Source: Sporobolomyces roseus
Taxonomy: Eukaryota > Basidiomycota > Microbotryomycetes > Sporidiobolales > Sporidiobolaceae
Direction of reading: 5' to 3'
Length of the DNA stretch: 64,000 nucleotides
NCBI GenBank assembly: GCA_016617785.1
Contig: JADILM010000006.1
Span: forward strand, 248,001-312,000
A program made the position numbers and the translations under genes. The notes beneath the pieces were generated by a model. It saw only the letters and a list, made by a program, of their open reading frames with translations. It was not told the DNA's origin and made no database searches. The first letter of the stretch is position 1. Each line of letters opens with the position of its first letter. This document shows positions 42,421 to 53,161 of this stretch, piece after piece.

Positions 42421-43996
42421 ATGTCGATCACGCTCCCTCGACAGTGGGAATACTTGTGAGTGTTTGCTTCTCTCTCTCGTCTTGCCTTCGTTTTGCTGAC
42501 TCTGATCCGATCCCAGGTCATCACCGAAAGAACCTGAAGTCAAGATATGGGTGACTGTTGGAGGCAAGGTGCTATCGGTCTTCAAAAAAGATACCACAGA
42601 CACAGCAAACGTAACGGGAGACATCACTGGAATCGAGGGAAAGGAGTTCAAAGTGAGCACACGTCTCGACCCTGTACCTTGGAGACCACAGACGAGATCG
42701 ACGATCGTAACAGGTCCACTTCTACGATGGACGAGACAAGCTGAATCGCCCATACGAATGTCTCCTTCGATTGGACGGTGAGGAGTCAGCTTTTGTCTTT
42801 ATGTTGCTGTCTCAGAACGTATTTGGACCTGACTACTCTACCTCACGCAACAGAGTCGCCTCAGACTGGCACAGGAAAGAAGACTCGCTCTACGCTACTC
42901 CGAAAGACTCGAAGAAACGCTTGACGACTTGGTCGACTAGAAAAGATCACAGAGTACGCTTACATGAAAACACTGCTGTATTCTCTTCTTCGTACTGATG
43001 CATCAAGTGATTACAGAATCAGACGCACAACCTAGCGTTCTCGAAAATCCTTACAACCGATCAACAGTCGAAAGCGACGAAAGATCCCTCGGTTATCTCG
43101 TCTGCTGGCACGATCTGCGTTGAGTATTCGAGAATCAAGAGCATTCGTGAAACACGCATCACGAAGGAGGAGCGATACAAGCGTAACTACTACGAGATGT
43201 ATGGGTCGCCGTTCGCTCCCGAGACGAATCGCATCGCGGAGGACTCGAAGAAAGCCGCTACACACCTTTCCGCTGCTGGGTACGCACGGTCACAATCACA
43301 ATCGCCTACACACTGACACTGACTCAATAGCGCTTGCGCTTTCACAGACAAGGATCGCTGGTCCCCTCGAATGGTCCCGAAAAGTTCACGAAACCGAACA
43401 CCAAGCAGATGTCGTATGAGTACTCCGATGTCGATACACCTTACTTGACGTATACTCTACGCGTCTGCTCTTCCGGTGAGTTCGGCTCGTCAAGGAAGTT
43501 TGAACGAGCAATCAGTCTGATCCTCCTTCTCTCTCTCTAGCCATGGTTCAAGACGAGCTCTTCCTCAGTGAGTTCGGCTCAGCTTTCAATTTAGCGTGGG
43601 CCCTGTCTCGCTGCTCTGAGCGAGGTCTGATCTACTCGTTTACCTCAAACAGGCGAAGAATCGGATCAACCTATCGCCAGCTCTTCCGGCTCTTCCAAAC
43701 GTACCTCGACTGCTCTCGAGGAAGATCAAGACGACCTTGCAGATGTCGATGCCGAACTCGAAGCTCTCGAAGAAAAGAAAGCTCGACTCCTCGCAAAAAA
43801 AGCGAAAACTCTCGACATCAAACCCAAAGTTTCACCTCCTCCTCCTTTCGATTGGCAAGGTCACCCTCATATCGATATGCAAAAGAGGATCTACATTGAC
43901 TTTGAGGAGAAGGATGTTGGAGATGAGGAGAAGAGGGAAGTAGAGATTGAGAGGTTGAGGAAGGAAAGGATCGAAAAGGGAAGGATTGAGCTTTGA
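42421..43996 (+). CDS. DUF7918-like protein D (subfamily 1)
   Basis: Function unknown; the inverted partner of gene B. It starts MSITLPRQWEYL, with GTGAGT after it. Next exons read PKEPEVKIWVTVGGKVLSVFKKD with DITGIEGKEFK, then VHFYDGRDKLNRPYE, then DWHRKEDSLYATPKDSKKRL. Another exon reads LAFSKILTTDQQSKATKDPS, AGTICVEYSRIKSIRETRIT and EDSKKAATHLSAAG, where the EKAKKAQFG signature of B and C is altered. YEYSDVDTPYLTYTLRVCSS and AMVQDELFLS follow. The last exon ends PPPPFDWQGHPHIDMQKRIYIDFEEKD with a charged tail RIEL at the TGA at 43994-43996. The last exon is nearly the same as that of B in DNA, but similarity stops close to the stop codon. Frame is intact through all exons. Confidence 0.72.
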
Positions 43997-44414
43997 AGGG
44001 GTCACTAATAGCCGGCGTCGCTCCCTCTTTCCATTTCGCTTTGCATAGATCCTTCGTTGTTGGATGTGAAAAGCTTTCGTTGAGATTCCGAAACTTGCGA
44101 AGTGCGAAAACTTGACTTCTCCCTGAGTTCTCCTCGAGGAAAGTCGGTCTGGCCAATTCGCTCTTGAGACTCGCGAACGGAATCCTGAGTTGTTCAGCGT
44201 CTCAAGCGAGAGGAGTTGTGCAAGTGCGAAATTCATCATCTCTTTTGCTCCTCATTTCACTCAACATCACTCAAACGTCCACTAGACGGATATAGTCACA
44301 TCAGAACAAGTCACAGAAGTCTCAGACAGCAGGCGAACGTTAAACAGCCGAGTCCTCGCGCTTCTAGACCAGCAAAACTTTGGAGGTTGAAAGAGCTCTC
44401 TACAGCTCTTCAGA
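43997..44414. promoter_or_regulatory. Gene D 3' flank and gene E promoter
   Basis: 418 bases without a gene. It shows no obvious similarity by eye to the matching A-B gap (4911-5342). Confidence 0.4.
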
Positions 44415-45915
44415 ATGTCTAACTACCTCGTAAACGTAGATCAAGATCACTCAATGTAAGCTCTGAACCTCTCCATGAATCAGCGAGGCTCCTTGAATGC
44501 TGATGTTGCTTGATGCTCGTCTCTTTCCCTTGCCCTCGTTCCCTTCCGCAACTCGTTGATCCCGTTTCCCAGCACTTCTGTCGCCTTTCCTGACCTCAAA
44601 GTATTCATCGAAGTAGAGGGAAAACCTGCGAAAGTTTACGGAGTTGAGGAAAATGAGGATTCGTCGGAAATCGATTGTGCGATTGAAGGCAGAGGGCATG
44701 CACGCTTTGCGCTATGCTACATTGACAACCGTCGAAGCTTCAAGCAACCTATCGAGGCTCACTATAGTCTCGAGGGAATTCGGTTTGCTTTCTGCCTTTT
44801 CCTCAGCGGAAGAATGTTCGCTTATCTCCCCCGTTCGCAGCGTTACTTCCTCAGTACTCCATGACCAACCGAACTTCTTCTCGTACCCACAAAACTATCG
44901 AGGTAGGCTAGTTCGCACGGATCAGATGCAGGTAGACAAGGTGAGCCTCTCCTCCTTTCTTCGTTTTCGCAGCCTTGTCGCTGGAGTTATATCCGGTGTA
45001 GCGAGCTGATAGCCTCTTATCTGCAGTCCCACATCCGCAAATTTGAGTTTGGTGCCGTTCCATCTACGGACGACAAAAGTCAAGCCGTTCAGGAGGAGGA
45101 GGTCATCAGTTCAGTCTCGACTGTCTCTTTGAGTCTCTATCGCTGTCGCGAGATGCGATCAGTTCCGAATCCTAGTACTTGGGGAGCTCCAGACATCAAC
45201 GCCAAGATCGAAGAGAATGTATTGGACGAGAGACAGAAGAAAGCGCAGTTTGCCTTTGCTGCTGGGTGAGCACTCTTTCCTTCTGTACCATCCTCCAACA
45301 CGCCAATACTGACGTCCTTGTACGACTAGTGTTGGAGATCTGGAGAAGCAGAAGCAGAAGCAACCTGGAATGAGCTGGGTTCAGGCGATCGGTCGCGAAG
45401 ATTCACCTTTCGTTAAATACACTTTCACAGTTTGGGGTAGAGGTGAGTGAATCACCTTCGCTACATGGGCTCTCTCACTGACTAGGTATCTCGATCTACA
45501 GCGGGTCTCGAAATCAAAGGTTACGTTCAAGGTTTGTCTTCTCCCTTTCCTCCCCCATTTGTTGACTCGTTGCTTACCCCGTGTGTCGACAGATGAGGAC
45601 GTCAAGCCTTTTGTCGCCCCTAGTCCTCCACCTCAAGGTAGTAACAAACGTGCTAGATCACCATCGGAACCATCGACTCGCGAAGAGATCGAAGCGCAAA
45701 TCAAACGACTTCAGCAACAACTCAACGGAGCTCCTGCTTCGAAGAAGGAGAAGAACAAGGACGGTGGAGAGATCAGGAGGATCAAAGCGGAAGAAGGGGA
45801 GCATCAGCGACCGCGTCAGGAGGAACAAGAAGTTCCGGTGATTAGGAAAGGAAAAGTGCTTTACATCGATTTCGATGAGGATGAAGCTGAGGAGGAGGAA
45901 CGCAAGAAGGATTAA
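44415..45915 (+). CDS. DUF7918-like protein E (subfamily 2), nuclear-type C-terminus
   Basis: Function unknown; the inverted partner of gene A. Exon 1 is 44415-44455 (MSNYLVNVDQDHS). Exon 2 from about 44575 reads FPDLKVFIEVEGKPAKVYGVEE and FALCYIDNRRSFKQP. A later exon (45028-45268) reads SHIRKFEFGAVPSTDDKSQ, VSLSLYRCREMRS and LDERQKKAQFAFAAG, the family signature. Then come WVQAIGREDSPFVKYTFTVWGR and AGLEIKGYVQ. The last exon has a coiled coil (TREEIEAQIKRLQQQL), Lys-rich patches (KKEKNKDGGEIRRIKAE) and VIRKGKVLYIDFDEDEAEEEERKKD, which is 24 of 25 the same as the end of A. The N-terminal half is only about half identical to A in protein. Ends at the TAA at 45913-45915, 276 bases from the convergent F-box gene. 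Confidence 0.72.
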
Positions 45916-46191
45916 TAGTGCTTGTTCGACTGTACTTCTAGGTATATACCCCTTGTTGTTTTGCAAAAGTACCCTTTCTACTGTTTCGTGTTTGTGAGGA
46001 GGAATCGAGAATCACGAGAGAAGGAAAAGAATAGTCTACGATACGTAAGAGGCGGATTAATTGATAAATAGGCTCAACCCCGGAGAATACAAAGAGTCTA
46101 CACGAGGAGAAGGAAGCGGAGAGTCAAAGAGTAGATACAAGAAGAAGAAAACAAGAAGAGAGGGTGAAATATCTATATCCGAAGATCCCAT

Positions 46192-47590
46192 TCAAACCTT
46201 GACGGTACTAGCCTTGATCCTCTCGACCGTCTGCCAGAAATCTGAAGAGAAACAAGCTGCCCTCGTCGCCCGATTGACTCGAGATCCTTCATCATACACA
46301 TCGAAATCGACTTGAACATCTCGTTTCTTCGCGAGTGCGAGTAATTCGAGGCACGAATCGTAGACTTCTGGTGATGGGTGATTCTCCCAATAGTTGGGCA
46401 AGGAGAGTTGGATGAGGTGTTTGAGAGGAGAGTAAGGTTTGTTTCGAAGGGCGTCGATGATGATTGCCATTGAGAAAGTGGCAGTTTTGTTTGATCTGAA
46501 CCTGACGAACTCTGATGCGAGTCGAAGTCGCTTGAATTTGGGTAGTCTGTCAGAGTGGTGGCGGAAGTAAGCGAGGAAGAGGGGTTGAGGGTTGAGTTCG
46601 AAGAGTTCGAGAGGTGCGATGAGGGAAGAGTTGAGCTCAAGTTCGGGAAGGCATCGAACGCAGGAACATCGAAGGGCAAAGTATTTAAGGAGAGGGAAGT
46701 TGTTTGCCTTCGAGACGATCCTGACGCAGCATTCGTCGAGTTCGAGTGCGTTGAGGTTTGGGAGGATGTCGGGAACGTAGATTTCGGAAACGGGGGAGGA
46801 GTCGCCTGCTGGGTAAGGGAGGTTGATGCAGGAGAGGGAGAGGGATGTCAAGTTGAAGAAAGGAGGACACGGAGAGATGGGAGGGTGAAAGAGGGAAGTG
46901 CCATGATGAGTTGCGTAGTTCATGAAATGGAGGTGAAGTCGCTCGAGCTCTGTTCGAGTCAGCTGACGCGATCAGCACGCGTAGTCACGAAGCGAAGGAG
47001 AATCGACTGAATGACTCACGAGGCAGATAAGCGAGATGACCCAATTGTACCTCACGAACTTCCATCATTCCAACAGTTTTCGTTCGACTTCCTAACAAAG
47101 CGACGGCTTTGGCTGCAGGCGCAGACTCTATAGGAGGTAGAGGGTCGTCCCTCAAGTCGATGACGACCTGTTGAATCCTATGCGCCATGTCCGGCCTGAG
47201 CCTCAACGTCCTCTCGAATCGTTCGAGGTGATGCGTGAGATAAGGTCGCTCGAACAGCTGAGGTTCGGCGAATCGACTGAGCCAACTTGAAGTTCGAGCG
47301 CAAGTCGCGAGGGCCTTTTGACGATCAACAGAGGATTCACGTTGATCTATCTTGTCACTTTCGAGTGATTCGACGACTTGAGCGACGAGTTCGAGAGGTA
47401 ACAGTTGGAAACACCTGCTTCTCCTACGCAAGGGACGGTGAGTCGCGCGTTGAATATACAAATGAGTTGAGAGAGATAAGACGACTCACTGTTCCCGCAA
47501 GTACTGCTCGCGTTCTTCGTACAATCCATTAAAGGCGACGATAAGAGATCGAAAGACGAGGACCAGGATCTCGTAAAAGCCGATGGTCAT
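46192..47590 (-). CDS. F-box / leucine-rich-repeat-like protein 1
   Basis: Probable substrate adaptor of an SCF ubiquitin ligase; target unknown. Exon 1 (47590-47490) encodes MTIGFYEILVLVFRSLIVAFNGLYEEREQYLREQ, a rather hydrophobic start. It joins RSRCFQLLPLELVAQVVESLES, an F-box-like segment. Further blocks are TCARTSSWLSRFAEPQLFERPYL and HLERFERTLRLRPDMAHRIQQVVIDL. The last exon has irregular leucine-rich units: NLTSLSLSCINL, NLNALELDECCVRI, LLKYFALRCSCVRCLPELEL and LKHLIQLSLPNYW. It ends SDFWQTVERIKASTVKV at the TGA at 46192-46194. Its 3' end is the breakpoint of the inverted duplication. The F-box call is moderate; the LRR-like pattern is clear. Confidence 0.75.
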
Positions 47591-47607
47591 CTCGACGACG
47601 TCGATAA

Positions 47608-47671
47608 GGAGGAGAGGAGAGGAGAGAGGAGAGAGAGAGGGAGGGCGAGAGCGAGCGAGAGGGGGGGAAAT
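47608..47671 (+). repeat. Purine-rich GA simple-sequence tract
   Basis: About 60 bases almost wholly of G and A on the plus strand with repeated GAGAGG units, ending in a G run; directly visible. Confidence 0.8.
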
Positions 47672-48107
47672 TAGGGAGAAACAAGAATGAGCAGAAACAG
47701 AGCATTCGAAGACATCGTCTGGAAGCTTACCATGCCGCGTGAGCTCTGAGACTGTAAAGATGAACATGAATGAAGGAATGTCTTCCCTTTCGATGTTGCG
47801 ATCATCGTTCGAGGATGTGACTTTGAGCTCAAACTTCGACTTTTCGAAAAATTGCGAAGGAAGACTGAAAAAGAACGTTGAAGCTGTTCTATCTTTCGCG
47901 TGTATCGTAGAAGGACTTCGCCAAAGCGAACCTCGTCTAGTGCGAGATCGATTGCCCCTCATCGACTTTGCATGAACTGTGTGACCCTGTTTTGTTCTGA
48001 GAAGGATCATTGCGAATGATCCACATTTTTTTGGGTTGGCATCGATGAGAGAGATGATCGCGATCAAAGTCATAGATGAGTCGACGCTGACTAGAGCTGC
48101 AATGAAG

Positions 48108-48141
48108 TGAAAGGAAGGAAAGGAAAGGAAAGGAGGGAGAT
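48108..48141 (+). repeat. (GGAAA)n-type simple repeat
   Basis: Repeated GGAAA/GGAAG units on the plus strand, directly visible. Confidence 0.75.
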
Positions 48142-48349
48142 ACGGGTTGAAAACGGTTGTCAGGAACAGAGGTGAATTTTGCGGAGGGAAAGCGACAACG
48201 TCCTTCACACCAGTACCTTTCTTCCCTCTCTAAACTCACTACACCAGCTCGGGATCACGACTATACACTCAGTACACGAATAGAGCGGCCAGCACTCCTC
48301 TCCCCTCTTCAAGTTCCTCGCTTCAAGAATAGTCTTTCAACTCTTCGCG

Positions 48350-50015
48350 ATGAGGTCCAGCGCGACTCTCTTGGGAGCCTTCATCTTGGTAACCACTGTA
48401 AGTCTACGCTTTACCTCTCTATATACCATATACCCTTCTCCTCGTTGGAAGTCAACTGATTTTGAACCCACTTTCTCCCTTCCTTCCTCCTAAATCGAAT
48501 ACTTGGCGATTTAGGCATCAGCGAGTCAGGAAGACAAAGTACTACCAACGCAACCAGCAATCTCATTCTTCTGGTCTACATTCAACGATGCACTGTTCGA
48601 TCTACCCCGTTGTGCTGGATTTCAAGTCATTACCACGGTCAATCAAGCGGCTTCAAGACCTGTAGTTGAACCCCTCTATTTCACTGCGTTCCCGATTGGA
48701 TACGAACCAGTCACGATGCAACTTCCTTTGAATGGAGTGCGGCAACAGTTTACATGGAACGCGAATTATCCAGTCGTACGTTTTTCGCTCCTTTTTCATT
48801 TTCGAAAACTAGTCCTTGATGATTTTGCGGTCTCTTAGGGTACTCAACTCACCTTCGCGATGACGGATTCAGCAAATAATAGTGGTGGAGCAGTCGACAA
48901 ATACGTGATCACCCAGTCATCGCTACAGAACTGTACTTTGGTTTCAGACGAAGCGTCTCCCGTCACTTTCACTTCGAATCCGAGTGATCGACCGTGCGGC
49001 GAGATCGAGTTGGATATCAAGGGAGGGAAGGCACCTTACACAGTGTCGGTGTTGGCGGGACAGAGTGGATTGTACGGGAACGTGACGGAAGTGACTAGTA
49101 AGAAAGTGACAATTGGAAATGTCGTTTCAGCTGGACAAACTTTCAATCGTGAGTTTCTCCGTCCCTCTTCTCGTCTCCTAGCAGCACACTGACTCATTGA
49201 GCGCAACAGTTCTCGTGACGGATTCAACGGGAACTTCTTCGCGAGTTTCGAGCGATATGACTTCAGGTCTCAGTCTCGGTACCTGCAATCTTCCGCAAGA
49301 TGACGGAGGAGGTTCCTCAACACCGATAGGAGCGATTGTTGGAGGTGTAGTAGGAGGTATCGTCGCCGCTGGTATTATTGGATTGATCGCGTGGTGGTTC
49401 ATCAGGAAGAGATCGAAGAAGAGGCAGGAGGAATATCGTCAACAGCAACAACAGAGCGAATTCCGAAACGCAGACGGTCGTGCCCCTCTCGTCGAACCGT
49501 TCATGTTGCAAACTCAAGGCTCGAATGTCAGGAACACGGGAGTCTCGCCGGATCAGTACAACGATGTCAGTCCAACAGCTTATGGAAGTTACGACAAATC
49601 TCTCGATCATTACCCTTCCTCTCCCTCTCATGCCTACCCTTCAGATCACCAACAACACTATTCCGGTTACCCTGAACACCAACCTCATCCTTCTTCACCA
49701 TACGACTCCCACCCTCAATTCAATTCTTATCCTATTCCCCAAAACTCGACCTATTCGAACCCTCACGATTCCTGGGAAACTCCAGACCCCATTTCGAGCA
49801 CGAGTGGCACCTATCAGTCTTACGATACATCACATCGCGATCCTTCCTCGAACCCTTACACTTCCGAATCATCAAGAGGACAAGCTTCGAACTCTTCTGC
49901 GACTGACGACCTCGCGAATCCAGAAGAGTTCGAGTTCCGAATTCCAGATCAACAAGGATGGAATGGAGCGTCATCTTCATCACATCTTCCAGCAGGAGCG
50001 AGACCTTACCGCTAA
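48350..50015 (+). CDS. Single-pass plasma-membrane-type protein with signal peptide and long cytosolic tail
   Basis: Family not recognised. It begins with the signal peptide MRSSATLLGAFILVTT. The outside part includes FNDALFDLPRCAGFQVITTVN, YFTAFPIGYEPVTMQLPLNG, TQLTFAMTDSANNSGG, CTLVSDEASPVTFTSNPSDRPCGEIELDIKGGKAPYTVSVLAG and VLVTDSTGTSS. These are beta-rich blocks with four or more Cys and N-glycosylation sites, in a form seen in many basidiomycete proteins of unknown role. A Gly-rich stretch leads to one membrane helix (IGAIVGGVVGGIVAAGIIGLIAWWFI), then RKRSKKRQEEYRQQQQQ as a positive-inside stop, and a tail of ~200 residues rich in Pro, Tyr, Ser and His. The architecture resembles cell-wall stress sensors, but no known sensor domain is seen. 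Ends at the TAA at 50013-50015. Confidence 0.8.
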
Positions 50016-50551
50016 ACCTACTCTCTCGCTTTCCTCTCGCTTTTTCTCTCGTCCGCCGGATCGGTCGCCCCATTCTCAATCGTACCTTAACCATGTCACT
50101 ATAGTCTCTCTTCACTGCTTCCAATACCCCTTCAAACGGACACTTTACCCCAATCTCCCTCCCACCCAACTGTCTTGTCGTTCCTTTCCTCTACTTGTTC
50201 ACTCGTTCTTCCTCCCACCCATCCTCTCCCGCAAAAGTCTCCCGACCATCTTCACGCATAGCCTCTCTCTCTCTCTCGGAATCTTTCTCCTTACTAGAGT
50301 TTTACATATTCAGCTTCTCTTCTCACGTTTTGTAGCTTCTCTCGACTTTCTTTTCCACTCTTCCCTAGATCTTTGTTTTGTTTGTTTGTTGAACGACTCT
50401 TTCAATACCCTTACACCTCAATCATGCAATACTTGTCTAAACTTTTCTTTCGAAATTGCGATTCGGTTTCTCTGCTGCGAAATTCATCAAACGTTCAGGT
50501 TCTTTCATCACACTCCTACACGCTCTTGCATCTTCGGAACTGGCATAAAGG
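50016..50551. promoter_or_regulatory. Membrane-protein 3' flank and GT15 promoter
   Basis: No gene supported in 536 bases. A long plus-strand frame crosses this region (49480-50829), but its composition is that of translated pyrimidine-rich non-coding DNA. Confidence 0.45.
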
Positions 50552-52764
50552 ATGTCGTATGCACCTTTACCAACGACATCAGAGCACCACACGCCTCGAC
50601 ACCCTCATTCCTCTACTGCCTCGCCTCACATCTCACTATCAGCCTTACGATCTCACATTGGCTCATTCTCTTCTCCCTCAAAGCCAACTTTCCTAGAACA
50701 GCTTACACCTCGTGCTACTCGCGTTCTAGCGCTCATAGGAGGAGGTTCTCTCATTCTCTTGATCTTGTTCTCAATCAACCACACCTCGTCTTCTGGTTAC
50801 TCAAGTCCAATGGAGAGTCCACGGAATAGTAGATTCGGGGAATACAAATGGATGAAAGGGTGGAGTGCGAACAAAGAGGGATTGGGAGCTAGTGTCAATA
50901 GGGATTGGAATAAAGGGTTGATCGACCCTGTCTTCACCAAAGACGAACATACGGGTTATTTAATGCCTCCTGATGTATACCCTGCTGCTCTCAACCCGTG
51001 AGTACACTCCCTCTCCTCCTCCTCCCTCGTCGTTGGAATGGTTCCGACAGCTCGAGAGTTTGAGAGAAGTGTGAAACCTTCCCTCTACCTCTCTAGCTGG
51101 AGCTTCCGAGTTGCTGAATTGATAGCTGAACAAGATATCTCCTCTAAGTGCAGGTACAAACGAGCGAACGCAGCTTTCGTGGCGTTAGTGAGAAACAACG
51201 AGAGGGAAGCGATGAGGGATTCTATGCGAAGTGTCGAAATGCGAGGAAACAGGAGATGGGGTTACCCTTGGTTCGTTTACCTACCTACCTCAGTCTTCGC
51301 TTGTTCCTTGCTGACTGATGTTATGACGCGCGAACAGGGTATTCATGAATGATGAACCATTCGATCAGGCATTCATCGACGGTGTCAAATCCATCACTCG
51401 AAGTCAAGTCTACTTCCACGTGATCCCGAAAGAACACTGGAGCTACCCAAGTTGGATCAATCAAACGTACGCAGCAGAAGAGAGACAGAAAATGGTTAAC
51501 GAGAACGTGATTTGTACGCCTCTTCACCTTCTTCTCAGAGACTACTGACTGATGAGGGGGCTCATGTAGATGGAGGCAGTGAGAGCTATAGGCATATGTG
51601 TCGATTCAACTCGGAGTTCTTCTTCCAGCAAGAAGTATTGGATCAGTTCAGGTGGTATTGGCGTATCGAACCGGTAAAGCTCTCTCGCCGATTACTTTCC
51701 GCACGCAGCGTACTGATATCTTTTCTGTTCTTCGTACACAGGGAGTCGAAGTAGGTGGCTATTCTGTTCCATCCTCGTCTCTCGCGAGCCGATTAACCAT
51801 GTTGACGCCTCCTACAGTTCTTCTGCGATATCGACATGGATCCATTCCTTTTCGTACGCTCCTCATCGTTCCTCACTTCCGCTAATCTCGATTGACCTCG
51901 CTCGACTGACCTCGCTCTACTCTTCGCTCTCGCACGAACTTCAGATGCAAGCAAATAAGAAAGTCTACGGATTCACCATCTCCCTCTACGAGTACCGACG
52001 AACAGTCGAGACATTATGGGACGCAACCCGAGAATTCGCCAAACTTCATCCAGAGCACATTCATCCTGATAACGCGATTGGGTTCTTGGTCGACGACCAG
52101 AGTAAAGGGTTACAAGATGGGGAATGGAATAACTGTCATGTACGTTCATCGTACTCGCTTCATCTTATACTTAAGCTTGAATGATGAAATGACGATTCGT
52201 GGACGTAGTTCTGGAGTAATTTCGAGATTGCTGATTTGGATTTCTGGAGAGGGAAAGCTTATACCGATGTATGTCCTTCCACTTCCTCAGCCCATTGAAG
52301 CTTTTGAATTGAGGAGAAGCACGGGTTTACAGTACGTCAAGTTCCTGGATGAGAAAGGAGGATTCTTCTACGAGCGTTGGGGAGATGCTCCAGTCCACTC
52401 TCTCGCAGTCGCTCTCTTCCTCCCGAAAGAGAAAGTCATTCATCTAGATTACATCAGTTATCGACACAACCCTTACACTGCTTGTCCACGTGAGTCCCCT
52501 CTTCTTCACTCGGAGTCTCGAATGAGAATTGATTTCTTTCTCGAGGTGATGCAGGGAATAAACCGCTCTATCATGATAACGGAAAGTGTGAGTGTGAAGT
52601 GAAGAACGACTTCAACAGCAACGATGGATATAGTTGCCAGCCGTGAGTCCTCGATTCCCTCGTCCTGAACTTCAGGAGGATTCGAAATTTCTGGTGCTGA
52701 TGCGGTTCTGTACCTGAACAGGAAATGGTGGAGTCTCGTTGGCGAATGGAAGTACGATGGTTGA
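50552..52764 (+). CDS. Alpha-1,2-mannosyltransferase, GT15 (Kre2/Mnt1 family)
   Basis: Golgi type II membrane enzyme that adds alpha-1,2-mannose from GDP-mannose to O- or N-glycans of secreted proteins. A short cytosolic N-terminus precedes the anchor RVLALIGGGSLILLILFSI. The catalytic part starts YKRANAAFVALVRNNEREAMRDSMRSVE. It continues VFMNDEPFDQAFI, YFHVIPKEHWSYPSWI, SYRHMCRFNSEFFFQ, FFCDIDMDPF (metal/donor site), KKVYGFTISLYEYRRT, and NNCHFWSNFEIADLDFWRG, the best-known GT15 motif with the proposed catalytic Glu. YERWGDAPVHSLAVALFL, HLDYISYRHNPYTACP and a closing CECEVKNDF with KWWSLVGEWKYDG complete the domain. About eight introns. All hallmark motifs are in frame. Confidence 0.95.
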
Positions 52765-53161
52765 ACTCGCTCGAGACAGTATACATGGACACTACCCTCT
52801 TCCTCGCATCGCAAAAAAGAAAATAGATATTCTGTCTGGAATTGTTTTTTTTTGTTATCAGGTCAATCATACCCCCCTTCCCCTTCGATTCCTTCTTGTA
52901 TTGCATGCTGGACAATGCACTCTTCACCTATCGCACTCTGAGCGTCCCTGAAGGAGAGGGTTCGATAGAAACGAGTCGGAAAGTGAAAGTTGCGACAGAA
53001 AGTCTCGTCGCTTCTTCATTGCTTCTCTCGGTGAATCGCTTCGCTTCTTTATCTTCGTCACAAACCGATGCATCGACCTTTGGGCTCGGTCGCTTGCGAG
53101 ATCGCTCTCTCTCCCCTCTACTTCGAAGTTCCCATCTTCTTCCTTGTCCCATTTACTCGCT
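52765..53161. promoter_or_regulatory. GT15 3' flank and promoter of F-box gene 2
   Basis: No gene supported in 397 bases. Confidence 0.4.

Larger units (their letters stand above)
42421..46265 (+). repeat. Right arm of the inverted segmental duplication (genes D and E plus the F-box gene end)
   Basis: Matches 3070-6986 in reverse. The outer edge falls inside the 3' end of the intact F-box/LRR gene at 46192-47590, only the last ~25 codons of which recur at the left arm. No target-site duplication, terminal repeat or transposase is seen. Confidence 0.8.
47591..48349. promoter_or_regulatory. Divergent intergenic region with purine-rich simple repeats
   Basis: The widest gap in the window (759 bases), between a minus-strand F-box gene and a plus-strand membrane-protein gene. 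It contains a GAG/GGAGA-type purine tract at 47608-47671 and a (GGAAA)n tract near 48105-48140. No gene is supported. Confidence 0.5.

Noticed and set aside
3070..46265. Reading the inverted arms as terminal repeats of a giant mobile element
   Set aside because: No transposase, tyrosine recombinase or target-site duplication is seen; the arms carry diverged expressed-type genes, and the middle consists of conserved single-copy genes.
49480..50829. A 449-codon plus-strand reading frame overlapping the membrane-protein gene, the gap and the GT15 start
   Set aside because: It runs out of phase with two well-supported genes, has Leu/Ser/His/Thr-rich composition expected of translated pyrimidine-rich DNA, and shows no domain.
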